A stretch of 64,000 bases of DNA from Micavibrio sp. UBA5572 (GTDB taxonomy: Bacteria > Pseudomonadota > Alphaproteobacteria > Micavibrionales > Micavibrionaceae), in contig DIMG01000029.1 in NCBI GenBank assembly GCA_002425415.1, positions 248,001 through 312,000 of the forward strand, given 5' to 3'. Shown one piece after another: positions 26,842-35,848 of the stretch. Position numbers and translations under genes: made by a program. Position 1 is the stretch's first letter. Each line of letters begins with the position of its first letter. The notes under the pieces were generated by a model that was not told the origin of the DNA, ran no database searches, and saw only the letters and a list, made by a program, of their open reading frames with translations.

Positions 26842-28294
26842 TTTGCCCTCCCCCATTCGATGCGAGGAGCGTCTGATGGTCAAGATTCTGCCCCAGACTA
26901 TTGACCATGGCCGCATAAGAATCCTGCATGTCAGAGCAAGTCAAGCTTTGGCGCACTGTACTGATCCGACCATCCAGTTCGGACACTAGTTTTTCTTCAC
27001 CAGCCGCAAAACCTGCTTTTGATTTGGCCGATTTGGTATAGGCTTTTTTTAGGGCATTTTTTGCCGCATGCTTTGAATCCGTACAATTATCCTGTGTTTG
27101 ACTCAGGCGCTGGCGTGCCAAATGAACTTGCGCGATTAACGCTACGCCTAATGCTTTTCTACGCGCATCAGACTGATGCTCTTTTGTTTTTGCTGCCGCA
27201 AAACGTAGAGGCAATGTCAGAGTATTGAGAAGATTCTGGGTGACCCCCAAGGACATACTTGACCATTGGTTATCCTGTAGGAAGCTGTTGCTGTCAGTAT
27301 TATAGGACATTAAAACATTGACACCCGGCAATGTCTTGAATATTTCCTGACGGACATTTTTAATGGCAATGTTTTTTTGAAGAACTTCTTCACGTAATTC
27401 AGGACGACTTTGCAAGGCCGTCCATTCCTGATCCCTGATATTCCCATTCAAAAGCGCTTTAATATTGGCCTTAATTTCTGGCGGAGAGACAAGCTCAAGA
27501 TTTGCTGATTGTGGATATGATAATAATGTTTTCAGCTCTATTTCTGCCGAACTTAATGACTGATCTAGATCCTGCAGGTTGCGTTTTCGATCTTCGATTT
27601 CCGATATTTTATCGCTGCCCTCATCGGTTGAAAGAAGATTTTTGTCAATGGCATTATTCAAGTTGCGGATTTGTTGGTCTGCTTTTTTCAATACATCTTT
27701 ATTACCAGCTTTAAGCTTTTGATATTCCCAAGCCTGCCAATAGGCCGCATAGACATCGCGTTCAATATTCTGAATGACTTTGGTATAGCGTTCACGGGCA
27801 ATTCCTGTTTCGTCTTGCATCCGGTACGTCTCGGCCAGAGCCAATCCGGAATCAAGTAAATTCCAACTGGCTTCCATTTCCGATGTCAGGCGACGACGAT
27901 CAGAAGATTGTGACGGTTCCAATGATTGAAGTCCACTTTCAACCGACCGACTGGATGACGCACCCAGATTAGACCTCACCATGGTTGTTCGGGTTGTTTT
28001 AACTTGTGGCAGAACTTCAAGCTGCTTGATGGTGGCATTGCCCTCTTGCACGACAAGATCCATCTCGGCCACCCGTGCATCAAGGTTTTTTGCAATGGCG
28101 CGATCAAGTGCTTCGGTTAAATCTATTCGGATTGTTTGCCCTATATATCGGGCATCATCTTCACGATCACTCTGCAAAAGCTGTTGATGAGCGATCGTGT
28201 CCAAATCCACCACATCACCCGCACACCCTCCCAAGAACGGAAGCGTGGCAAGGCCGATTATGGCTGCTAAAGACTTTGAACACAGATTATACAT
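26831..28294 (-). CDS. TolC-family outer membrane lipoprotein
   Basis: A 487-residue outer membrane factor with a lipoprotein signal (LATLPFLGGC, lipidated Cys near residue 24). TolC-like helices follow: LTEALDRAIAKNLDARVAEMDL, then VVQEGNATIKQLEVLPQV. A second half has LREEVLQKNIAIKNVRQEIFKTLPGVNVLMSY split around residue 300. It is the first gene of the five-gene operon ending with the adhesin and would supply the outer-membrane exit duct. Lipidated OMFs of the CusC/OprM type are common, so the lipobox fits. The substrate is inferred only from the operon. Confidence 0.88.
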   Translation of the reverse strand: MYNLCSKSLAAIIGLATLPFLGGCAGDVVDLDTIAHQQLLQSDREDDARYIGQTIRIDLTEALDRAIAKNLDARVAEMDLVVQEGNATIKQLEVLPQVKTTRTTMVRSNLGASSSRSVESGLQSLEPSQSSDRRRLTSEMEASWNLLDSGLALAETYRMQDETGIARERYTKVIQNIERDVYAAYWQAWEYQKLKAGNKDVLKKADQQIRNLNNAIDKNLLSTDEGSDKISEIEDRKRNLQDLDQSLSSAEIELKTLLSYPQSANLELVSPPEIKANIKALLNGNIRDQEWTALQSRPELREEVLQKNIAIKNVRQEIFKTLPGVNVLMSYNTDSNSFLQDNQWSSMSLGVTQNLLNTLTLPLRFAAAKTKEHQSDARRKALGVALIAQVHLARQRLSQTQDNCTDSKHAAKNALKKAYTKSAKSKAGFAAGEEKLVSELDGRISTVRQSLTCSDMQDSYAAMVNSLGQNLDHQTLLASNGGGQNGQ

Positions 28295-28425
28295 TTAAGA
28301 ACAGAGACTTCTGAATTGGACGTGCAAATAGAATGGCGCGAATGCACCGCTTTCAGTATGCAGAATTTCACAACAAAAGTGAATCCCTTAAATTTTATTG
28401 AAATGAGGGCTCTTTAAGAGCAATT

Positions 28426-29325
28426 TCAAGCCATATTGCTCGGGACACCTTCCCGTCTATACGGGTCAACATCCTTGTCGTCCTTGATGCCTTCAAGAAT
28501 ACAGACATAACGACCATTGGATGTTTTCTGCGCCAGAGCGAAGATTTTTTCATTCACATATTCACCACCAACTGTGGTAGATTCTGCGTGGATCTCGCTG
28601 TCAGGGCGCAGGGACAGAAGAATAATGTCCGGCTTAAACTCCTCAACCCGACTTCCTATCCGATTATCAAATATTTCTTCAATATCATCTTTATGGCAAA
28701 TTTTGGGGAGGATAATTTCAACTATATTACCTGGCATGCTCTGCTCATCACCATCTTTTTTGTGAGCCCCCATGGATGCCGATACCAAAAGTATATCCGG
28801 TGTTCTAGTAATCAGTTCTTTCAAGTCATCCCCGTGGTCGACATTAAAATCGATAATTGCGACGCGGTTAATTGATTTTTTTGATAATGCGTAATGCGCC
28901 GCCAAAGCTGCATTACCAAAGACATTATAGGCTGCGGATTCATCCGAGCTTTCCTCAAGAGATCTAGCCTTAATCGCACAGACAATTTGTTTAAACCGTC
29001 CGGAGACAATATCGTCAACAGCACGACAGGCCGCTTGCACACCCTTCAACGCAGATATAACGGCCTTACGATCAATTTTTGTTGCCTGATCGATGTCAAT
29101 CACATCTGATTTTCCTTCAATCAGCGCGAGGACACGGCTCATTTTTGAAAAATATTCACCTTCTTCTGTTCCCCAAGAGACATCCTGACCTTTGGAAACA
29201 GGAAAATTTTCCTCGATCTTGGACATTCTTTTATCAAAAGAATCCCCAGCATCATTCCCATAAGCAATGTCTTTGAATGGATTCTCTACGCGAATGACGC
29301 GCGTCATCATGGAAATCCCGTCCAT
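28426..29325 (-). CDS. Catalytically degenerate histone-deacetylase-fold protein
   Basis: A 299-residue protein that aligns by eye with the deacetylase core of the fusion protein at 3050-5311. NVFGNAALAAHYAL matches CYFANAAIGANYL, RVAIIDFNVDHGDD matches the DxDxHHG loop, LLVSASMGAH matches LTISLHGHP, and CILEGIKDD matches VVQEGGYR. The catalytic parts are lost: the HH of PPGHHA is EE (SLEES, about residues 123-126), and the zinc ligands Asp and His of DxDYHH are Asn161 and Asp163. It is therefore probably a pseudoenzyme, perhaps binding an acyl-lysine-like ligand or a partner. The ATG at 29325 has a run of ten G directly upstream; ATGs at 29310 and 29307 are alternatives. It is monocistronic. 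Confidence 0.68.
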   Translation of the reverse strand: MDGISMMTRVIRVENPFKDIAYGNDAGDSFDKRMSKIEENFPVSKGQDVSWGTEEGEYFSKMSRVLALIEGKSDVIDIDQATKIDRKAVISALKGVQAACRAVDDIVSGRFKQIVCAIKARSLEESSDESAAYNVFGNAALAAHYALSKKSINRVAIIDFNVDHGDDLKELITRTPDILLVSASMGAHKKDGDEQSMPGNIVEIILPKICHKDDIEEIFDNRIGSRVEEFKPDIILLSLRPDSEIHAESTTVGGEYVNEKIFALAQKTSNGRYVCILEGIKDDKDVDPYRREGVPSNMA

Positions 29326-29347
29326 TTACTCCCCCCCCCCTTTTTTT
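29326..29347 (-). promoter_or_regulatory. Ten-G homopolymer forming the ribosome binding site
   Basis: On the leftward strand the sequence is A7 G10 AG TAA ATG, with the G run at 29331-29340 and the start at 29325. The G tract takes the place of the Shine-Dalgarno sequence. Tracts this long slip during replication, so length changes would alter the spacing to the start or upstream promoter elements. This is a possible phase-variation switch; it could also be an assembly-sensitive spot. Confidence 0.6.
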
Positions 29348-29570
29348 CTGCATTCTGCAGTGTAGATTCTTTCCCAGATTAGAACCAAATTTTTACTTTT
29401 TACGACCATATATGCGCATAAACATAGGCTATGCCTAGAGTTTCCTTATATGACTCATATATCAAGTATAACAGAAAACCTTTGCCCTATACCATAGTAT
29501 AAGTGTCGCATACCCTAAAGCATAGCGCAAACAACTAAAAGTTATGTAAAACTATTACCATGGGGTCGAT

Positions 29571-31625
29571 CTAAAGGCGGGAGAAATCCGCAATCCTATT
29601 GGCGCAAATACGAATTTGCCCCAAAACAGCCAAACGATTCGCACGAATGTCTGGATTATTGTCATTTACCACGACTTTATCAAAGAACAAATCCACGGTT
29701 TCTTTGATGCCCGCCAAACAGATCATCGCCTGATTGTAGGCTTTTGCAACGATGTGCTTTTCAACTTGTGGGATAATTTCCTGCAATACACGATACAATT
29801 CTTTTTCTTCCGGTTCGATCAAAGATTGTGCGTTAATGTCTCCAAATATTCGAGAAGACGACTTCTTTTCTTCGGTATCAAGTATATTGATTGCGCGTTT
29901 GGCGGTGGAGATAAAATCCTGTCCTTTATCAGTTGCCAGAAAGTCTGAAATTTGATCAATCCGGATCTTCATATCCAGTAACGTTTCGCCCGCGACAGCC
30001 TCAATAATATTATGAGCATAATTCTGCCCCTTCATGAGAACCTTAAAGCGATCCAGAATAAACGCTTCGAGATCATCGGATAATTTTTTTCCATGAAGGT
30101 TTGCGGAGGCTTCCAACAAGGGGGTTAATCCAGTCGAGATATTATTTTCAATCAGCAGCCGGATAATACCGAGGGCTGCGCGGCGCAAAGCAAACGGGTC
30201 TTTACTTCCGGTCGGTTTTTCACCGATTGCAAAAAACCCAACCAATGTATCCAGTTTATCTGCCAAAGCCACAGCAACGGAGACTGAATCAGTCGGGCAA
30301 CTGTCATTTGGCCCAGCGGGGGAATAATGGGTTTTGATTGCTTGAGCAACTTCGGCAGCTTCGCCGCTTTTAATAGCGTAATACCCGCCCATAATACCTT
30401 GCAATTCGGGAAATTCACGCACCATTCCAGTAACCAGGTCAGCCTTGCATAGCTTTGCTGCCCGCATGGAATGCATTTCATCTACACCGATTAACTTTGC
30501 GATTACGCCTGCGAGTTTTTCCAAACGCACGGCTTTTTCCGACATCATGCCGAGTTTTTCATGGAAACGGATTTGTTCCAAGCGTGGCAAATAGTCTTCA
30601 AATTTTAACTTTGAATCCTGATCCCAGAAAAATTTTGCATCAGATAACCGCGCACGCAGGACTTTTTGGTTGCCATGAATAATCGTTTTTCCATCATCAT
30701 CCGGCTCAACATTTGCGATACAAATAAAATGATTTGATAAACCTTTACCATTATCCAAGACCGAGAAATATCTCTGGTTTTCACGCATTGAGGTACTGAT
30801 CACTTCGGGCGGGATTTGCAGAAAATCATCATCGAAAGTTCCAACAAATGGAACCGGCCATTCGACAAGGCCAACGACTTCTTCCAATAATTTTTCATCC
30901 GCCACGGCCTGATAATTTTCGCCCAATGTTTTTGCCTGAGCTTCGACACCTTCCCAGATTTTCTGTTTTCTGGTAGCCCGATCCAGAATCACAAAATCGG
31001 CCATCAGTTTTGCGCGATAATCTTCAAAATCTTTTACGGCAAATTCTGTCTTGTTGCCCATAAAACGGTGGCCGCGCGTGGCGTTCCCAAAGGCAATGGC
31101 GTAGTCAGGTGAAATGGCAAACGCACCATCAATAATCTTACCATCAAATAATGCAATAATACTGTGCAGCGGGCGCACCCAGCGCACTGTCGAATGCCCC
31201 CAGCGCATGGATTTTGGCCATGACATGTTGGCGATAGCCTCCGCAATCACAGCACCAAGAATATCTCCGGTCGCGCCCCCCTGATGATGGATTTCGTGAA
31301 AATAATAGTGTGTTCCTTTAATTTCGCGGGTGGTCAGTTGCGAAATATTGTCTAGCCCTGTTTTTTTCAAAAATCCAGAAACAGCTTGTTCGGGAGATGT
31401 GACAGACGGGCCTTTCAATTCTTCGGTGACATCTTCCCGCGTGGCTGGAATGCCCGTGATATGAAGAGCAATGCGGCGCGGTGTCGAATAAACATCACAA
31501 GTTTCATAAGAAATTCCGTCCGCCTTCAAACGGCTAGTGATGAGGCGCGCAAAGTTTTCTTCTGCTGCAACTTGCATACGGGCTGGAATTTCTTCTTGAA
31601 ATAATTCAATCAATAAATCGGACAT
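29571..31625 (-). CDS. glyS: Glycyl-tRNA synthetase beta subunit
   Basis: The beta chain of the heterotetrameric (alpha2beta2) glycyl-tRNA synthetase, 684 residues, normal length. It begins with the standard MSDLLIELFQEEIPARMQ and has GATRGHRFM near the middle (here NATRGHRFMGN) and the DPFALRRAALGIIRLL motif near residue 500. The C-terminal part holds the DALR-like anticodon-binding domain. It follows glyQ with a 33-bp gap. The 245 bp upstream of the neighbouring deacetylase-like gene separate that gene from glyS. Confidence 0.98.
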   Translation of the reverse strand: MSDLLIELFQEEIPARMQVAAEENFARLITSRLKADGISYETCDVYSTPRRIALHITGIPATREDVTEELKGPSVTSPEQAVSGFLKKTGLDNISQLTTREIKGTHYYFHEIHHQGGATGDILGAVIAEAIANMSWPKSMRWGHSTVRWVRPLHSIIALFDGKIIDGAFAISPDYAIAFGNATRGHRFMGNKTEFAVKDFEDYRAKLMADFVILDRATRKQKIWEGVEAQAKTLGENYQAVADEKLLEEVVGLVEWPVPFVGTFDDDFLQIPPEVISTSMRENQRYFSVLDNGKGLSNHFICIANVEPDDDGKTIIHGNQKVLRARLSDAKFFWDQDSKLKFEDYLPRLEQIRFHEKLGMMSEKAVRLEKLAGVIAKLIGVDEMHSMRAAKLCKADLVTGMVREFPELQGIMGGYYAIKSGEAAEVAQAIKTHYSPAGPNDSCPTDSVSVAVALADKLDTLVGFFAIGEKPTGSKDPFALRRAALGIIRLLIENNISTGLTPLLEASANLHGKKLSDDLEAFILDRFKVLMKGQNYAHNIIEAVAGETLLDMKIRIDQISDFLATDKGQDFISTAKRAINILDTEEKKSSSRIFGDINAQSLIEPEEKELYRVLQEIIPQVEKHIVAKAYNQAMICLAGIKETVDLFFDKVVVNDNNPDIRANRLAVLGQIRICANRIADFSRL

Positions 31626-31658
31626 TTTTCTATTTTCTATCTGTAAACTTCAAAAAAA

Positions 31659-32519
31659 TTAAGCAGCAATATTTTCAGACCAGACTTCACAACAGCCTTT
31701 TGCCATGGTGCGGACGCGGGCAATATAGCCCTGACGTTCCAGAACACTGATGACCCCACGGGAATCAAGCAGGTTAAAAGTGTGCGAGGCTTTCATACAT
31801 TGCTCATAAGCAGGAAGTGCCAGTTTTTTATCAAGCAAAAAATCACATGATTTTTCGGCGAAGATAAATTGCTGGAACAGCTGATCGGTATCAGCGAATT
31901 CAAAATTATAAGCCGACATTTGTTGTTCGTTGCGCAGGAAGACTTCCCCATATTTATAACCATCGTCATTATAGGGCAAGTCGTAGACGTTATCGACATC
32001 AAGCACATACATGGCGAGACGTTCGAGGCCATAGGTCAACTCGAGCGAAACAGGGTTACAATCCAATCCTCCGACTTGTTGGAAATATGTATATTGTGAA
32101 ATTTCCATGCCGTCACACCAGACTTCCCAACCCAAGCCCCACGCGCCCAGTGTCGGGCTCTCCCAGTCGTCTTCAACAAACCGTAAATCGTGTTTTTTGG
32201 GATCAATGCCGATGGCCAGCAAAGACTCGAGATATAAATCCTGCGAGTTTTCAGGGGATGGTTTTACAATTACCTGAAACTGGTGATGCATTTGCAAACG
32301 GTTCGGGTTGTCCCCGTAACGGCCATCGGTCGGGCGGCGGGACGGCTGGACATAGGCCACTTTCCATGCGTCAGGCCCCAGCGTGCGCAGCGTTGTTGCG
32401 GGATTGAATGTCCCCGCGCCCATTTCCATATCGTATGGTTGCAAAATAATGCAGCCCTGTTTGGCCCAATAATCCTGTAATGCCAGAATAAGTCCTTGAA
32501 AGGATTTGATTTTAGTCAT
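31659..32519 (-). CDS. glyQ: Glycyl-tRNA synthetase alpha subunit
   Basis: The catalytic class II alpha chain, 286 residues. Signature parts are FQGLILALQDYWAKQGC, IILQPYDMEMGAGTFNPATT, YVQPSRRPTDGRYGDNPNRL and FVEDDWESPTLGAWGLGWE. The frame extends ten residues further upstream to 32549, but the family starts at the Met at 32519, which I use. It is cotranscribed with glyS. Confidence 0.98.
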   Translation of the reverse strand: MTKIKSFQGLILALQDYWAKQGCIILQPYDMEMGAGTFNPATTLRTLGPDAWKVAYVQPSRRPTDGRYGDNPNRLQMHHQFQVIVKPSPENSQDLYLESLLAIGIDPKKHDLRFVEDDWESPTLGAWGLGWEVWCDGMEISQYTYFQQVGGLDCNPVSLELTYGLERLAMYVLDVDNVYDLPYNDDGYKYGEVFLRNEQQMSAYNFEFADTDQLFQQFIFAEKSCDFLLDKKLALPAYEQCMKASHTFNLLDSRGVISVLERQGYIARVRTMAKGCCEVWSENIAA

Positions 32520-32549
32520 CTTTGCGCGTCCGCCATTGTCTATATTCAA

Positions 32550-32767
32550 GAGCGTCAGACATAGCGGAAACTCTAGGAAAATTCAAGATGCCTGCTGTTA
32601 TTCTGTTATTTTACTTGACATAATTTTTATTACAAGAGGTTATGGAGTTTTTTCTCCGCTATCATCGTCTAAATCCGGCAAGGATTCTAAGGCGATTCAT
32701 GCGGTTTTTCTAGATTGCTCCGCTACCGCTTGCAATGACGGAAAAAACACGCTGTTATTTGGAACGA
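32550..32767. repeat. Intergenic region with a decayed dispersed-repeat-like sequence
   Basis: There is no gene between glyQ and the ABC ATPase gene. From about 32708 to 32743 the sequence reads like a worn copy of the 'GATTGCTTCGC...GCAATGACGG' type of dispersed intergenic repeat seen in many proteobacterial genomes. The rest is AT-rich and should include the glyQS promoter. Confidence 0.35.
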
Positions 32768-33442
32768 CTATACAATCTCACCATCAACAATGGTAATGAT
32801 GCGGTCGCACCGCTGCGCAAATTCTGTGTCATGAGTGACAACCACAACCGAGCATCCATGAGTTTTGACAAGATTTTGCAAAATATCCTGCACAGTCTCG
32901 CTTGACTGGGTATCAAGATTTCCGGTCGGTTCATCAGCTAAAATAAGTTTCGGGTTATTGGCAAGGGCGCGGGCAATTGCCACCCGTTGACGTTGGCCGC
33001 CCGATAACTGGCTGGGAAGTTTATGGACATGGTCTTCCAGCCCTAGTTCAGTCAAGCGTTCTTTGGCTTGTTTTTTAATGTCACTATCCGAAAGTTTTTC
33101 CAGTTTTCGCATCGGGATCATCACATTTTCAAGAGCGGTGAATTCAGGCAACAAAAAGTGGAACTGAAAAACAAATCCCATTTGTTCCAGACGCAATTTT
33201 GCCAGTTTATTGGATGACAGAGCCGAAATATCCTGATCGTTATAAAATATTTTTCCTGCGCTTGGTCTGTCCAAAAGGCCGAGCAAATAAAGCAGTGACG
33301 ATTTTCCTGATCCCGACGGGCCTTTGATCGCGACATATTCTCCGGCATTGATTTCGACATTGGCATTTTTAACCAACGTCACGGGAATGGCTTCATCTTC
33401 CAAACGCTTTGTAATGTTTTCTGCTCTTAACAGCATTTGCAT
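32768..33442 (-). CDS. ABC transporter ATP-binding protein, LolD/MacB type
   Basis: A 224-residue ATPase with Walker A GPSGSGKS, Q-loop FVFQFHFLLPEFTALENV, signature LSGGQRQRVAIARAL, Walker B LILADEPTGNLD and the switch histidine in VVVTHD. The start at 33442 shares its first base with the last base of the permease stop (TAATG) and has GGAGGG before it; the longer open frame upstream is overlap only. With the permease and the adaptor it forms a three-gene exporter of the MacAB/Lol/FtsX class. It energises export or mechanical work at the inner membrane. Confidence 0.95.
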   Translation of the reverse strand: MQMLLRAENITKRLEDEAIPVTLVKNANVEINAGEYVAIKGPSGSGKSSLLYLLGLLDRPSAGKIFYNDQDISALSSNKLAKLRLEQMGFVFQFHFLLPEFTALENVMIPMRKLEKLSDSDIKKQAKERLTELGLEDHVHKLPSQLSGGQRQRVAIARALANNPKLILADEPTGNLDTQSSETVQDILQNLVKTHGCSVVVVTHDTEFAQRCDRIITIVDGEIV

Positions 33443-34686
33443 TACAACCCTCCACGTAGAATGTCGACGGGTTGAACATGCGACGCTTTGCGTGCCGGTA
33501 GGAATGAGGCCAGAACCGATGCACATAACGCAAATGTTGCAGCAATTGCAAATTGTTCCCACCCCCATGATACCGGCATAGAAATCGGTTCGGTGCTGCC
33601 TGGTGGTCTGAATTTAATTTGTTGTAAGGCTTTGATAAAGACACTCCCCAGCGGTATGCCCGCCATATTCCCTGCAACGCCGAGCAACACCCCTTGAATG
33701 AGAAAAATCATGCGTATATCGGCGGATGGAAATCCCATGGATTTGAGTATCGCAATATCGCGGTGTTTTTCCATGACCACTGTCGAGATCACGTTATAAA
33801 TGCCGAAGGCCGCCACTACCAGAACAGCACTGACCACCGTGTACATAATCATGTTGCGGATCGCCAGTGTACTCATCAAATCTTCCGAGGATTCCTGCCA
33901 TGACTCGGATTTATATCTGATAATCTTTTCTATTTCTTTTGACCGGATCAACGCGGTATTCGGGTCATCCATTTTAATCAGAATATTGTTAATCCGGTTG
34001 GTGCGCCCCAGTAAAACCTGAGCGCGTTTCAAGGTAGTAAAAACGGCTGAACGATCATATCCCCCACGACCTGTTTTGAAAATCCCGACAATTTTAAATG
34101 TGCGCACACGTCCGCCCTGTGCCGAGACAGAGATTGTGTCATTCATCGACAGGGAAAGGTTTTTCGCCAAGGTAATCCCGACCAGAATTCCGTCAGCGTT
34201 AGATTCCAGACGCTCGACCGATCCTTCTTCCATATAATCGGATATGGTTGAAACCTTATGAATTTCTTCGGGGATCATGCCATTGATCGTGACCCCTTTT
34301 TCTTGTCCGGCAAAACTGATAATGCCGCTTCCGACCAAGACAGGAGATGCCATCATATCAGGCTGGTTCTCCAGATAGGACATGATTTTCTGATAACCTC
34401 TGATGCCGCGCGTTTCGGTCAAAGGCTTGACACCCGATATTTCAATAGCGCCGTCCCCATATATTTTTTCAATCGGCTGAATGCGCGGATCACGGAATTC
34501 ATCCGATACGGTAATATGCGGGGAATTATCAACCAGACGTTTTATAAAATCGGCTTCCGATCCTTGCATGATCGATGAGATTGCCAGAAAAAAACCTACA
34601 CCAAGAACAATGCCCATTAAAGAAACGATGCTTTGGCGTTTTCTTGCGAGCAAGTGTTTCAAGGCGATAAAAATCAACAGGCGCAT
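33442..34686 (-). CDS. ABC transporter permease, MacB/LolC/FtsX type
   Basis: A 414-residue permease with the type VII ABC topology. One N-terminal helix (SIVSLMGIVLGVGFFLAISS) is followed by a large periplasmic MacB-like domain (about 45-270) and three C-terminal FtsX-domain helices, including VVSAVLVVAAFGIYNVISTVVMEK split around residues 290-310 and IFLIQGVLLGVAGNMAGIPLG. The FtsX coupling motif EKHRDIAILKSMGF is present. It overlaps both neighbours by one base (TAATG), so it is translationally coupled to adaptor and ATPase. The cargo is unknown. Confidence 0.93.
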   Translation of the reverse strand: MRLLIFIALKHLLARKRQSIVSLMGIVLGVGFFLAISSIMQGSEADFIKRLVDNSPHITVSDEFRDPRIQPIEKIYGDGAIEISGVKPLTETRGIRGYQKIMSYLENQPDMMASPVLVGSGIISFAGQEKGVTINGMIPEEIHKVSTISDYMEEGSVERLESNADGILVGITLAKNLSLSMNDTISVSAQGGRVRTFKIVGIFKTGRGGYDRSAVFTTLKRAQVLLGRTNRINNILIKMDDPNTALIRSKEIEKIIRYKSESWQESSEDLMSTLAIRNMIMYTVVSAVLVVAAFGIYNVISTVVMEKHRDIAILKSMGFPSADIRMIFLIQGVLLGVAGNMAGIPLGSVFIKALQQIKFRPPGSTEPISMPVSWGWEQFAIAATFALCASVLASFLPARKASHVQPVDILRGGL

Positions 34687-35717
34687 TATTTGGCTCCTGT
34701 TGTAACTCTTGTTTTCGCGCGTACTTGCTGCCCTGCTTCCAATTCGTTGTTATAAGGAGAGACCACAAGGTCGGTTTCTGTCAGTCCCCTTATTATTTCC
34801 ACCTGATCTTTTCCTTCTGTGCCGATTTTTACCGTTTTCATTACAATTTTATGATCAGTTACAACCTGCACTGCGTTCTTTTTGCCCAAGGCGGATGCTG
34901 GAATCAGAATGGCATTTTCACTCTCATTGGTCACAATATTGGTTTCAGCCGTCATGCCGATCAGCATCGGGAAGTTTTCCGGTACACTAATTCTTACGCG
35001 AAAAGATCTTGATGTCGGATCACCTTTCGGAGTGATGGCTATTACCTTTCCTTCAAATGTGTCGTCAGGAAAGGCATCGGATTGGATCAATACTTTTTGT
35101 CCTTTCAGGACATGAACGATATCTTCTTCATCGACTTCGGCACTAATGCGGATCGGGGCGCAGCACGAAAGATAGAAAACGGGGTCATTGGCTGTTATGA
35201 CTTCACCGATTTCGCCATCACGGCGAATGATGGTGGCATCTTCAGGTGCTATCAGAGTCAAATAGGATTGTCTGGCCTGAGCTTCTTTCAAGGCGGCTTC
35301 GGCAACGGTCAGATCAGAGACGGATTTATCATAGGCTTCTGCGCTGATAAATTTCCGCTTCACAAGAATTTCTTTGCGGGTTTTTTCTTTTTTTGCTAGA
35401 TCAACCTGCGCCATGATCTGTTCAATCGCGGCGGACAAATCCGTATCCTCAAACCGCGCCAGTATATCCCCTTTTTTAACCTGATCGCCCTCATCAACTT
35501 CGAGTGAGCTTAAACGTCCGGTGGCTCTGGGCGCAAGCGGGATCATTACGCTCGGCTCGACCGTTCCCGTGGCGTACACCGCTTTGATCGCCACACCGCG
35601 ATGCGGGACACTGACAGAGACAGTTTTGGGCAAAAATTGTTGCGCGGCGGCAAAAACACCGCCCGCTATAAACGCCAGAAAAATGATGATGACAGAGATT
35701 TTTTTGTTCATGTTCAA
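34686..35717 (-). CDS. Periplasmic adaptor of the ABC exporter, MacA-like
   Basis: A 343-residue membrane fusion protein. An N-terminal anchor (IIIFLAFIAGGVFAAAQQF) is followed by a lipoyl half-motif (APRATGRLSSLEVDEGDQVKKG), a coiled coil (about 90-150), the second lipoyl half (LIAPEDATIIRRDGEIGEVI) and a barrel (PKGDPTSRSFRVRISVPEN). It is first in the operon with permease and ATPase, an organisation typical for MacAB-like pumps that pair with TolC. No OMF gene is adjacent; either TolC in this window could serve. A start two codons later (ATG at 35711) is possible. Confidence 0.92.
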   Translation of the reverse strand: MNMNKKISVIIIFLAFIAGGVFAAAQQFLPKTVSVSVPHRGVAIKAVYATGTVEPSVMIPLAPRATGRLSSLEVDEGDQVKKGDILARFEDTDLSAAIEQIMAQVDLAKKEKTRKEILVKRKFISAEAYDKSVSDLTVAEAALKEAQARQSYLTLIAPEDATIIRRDGEIGEVITANDPVFYLSCCAPIRISAEVDEEDIVHVLKGQKVLIQSDAFPDDTFEGKVIAITPKGDPTSRSFRVRISVPENFPMLIGMTAETNIVTNESENAILIPASALGKKNAVQVVTDHKIVMKTVKIGTEGKDQVEIIRGLTETDLVVSPYNNELEAGQQVRAKTRVTTGAK

Positions 35718-35848
35718 TATCTTACAAAGTAGCTCCCTTATATAATAGGGTGTTTTTACCTTTCAATACCCTTTATTAACGAGAAAGTTTGCTTTTTACC
35801 CCCAAGAAGATTAAATTACTGCCTTACAGATTATGTGGAGGGATTGTG

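Noticed and set aside
32768..35717. Assigning the ABC operon as lolCDE
   Set aside because: The ATPase and permease resemble Lol proteins, but there is one permease rather than two and a MacA-like adaptor is cotranscribed, so a MacAB-like exporter fits better.
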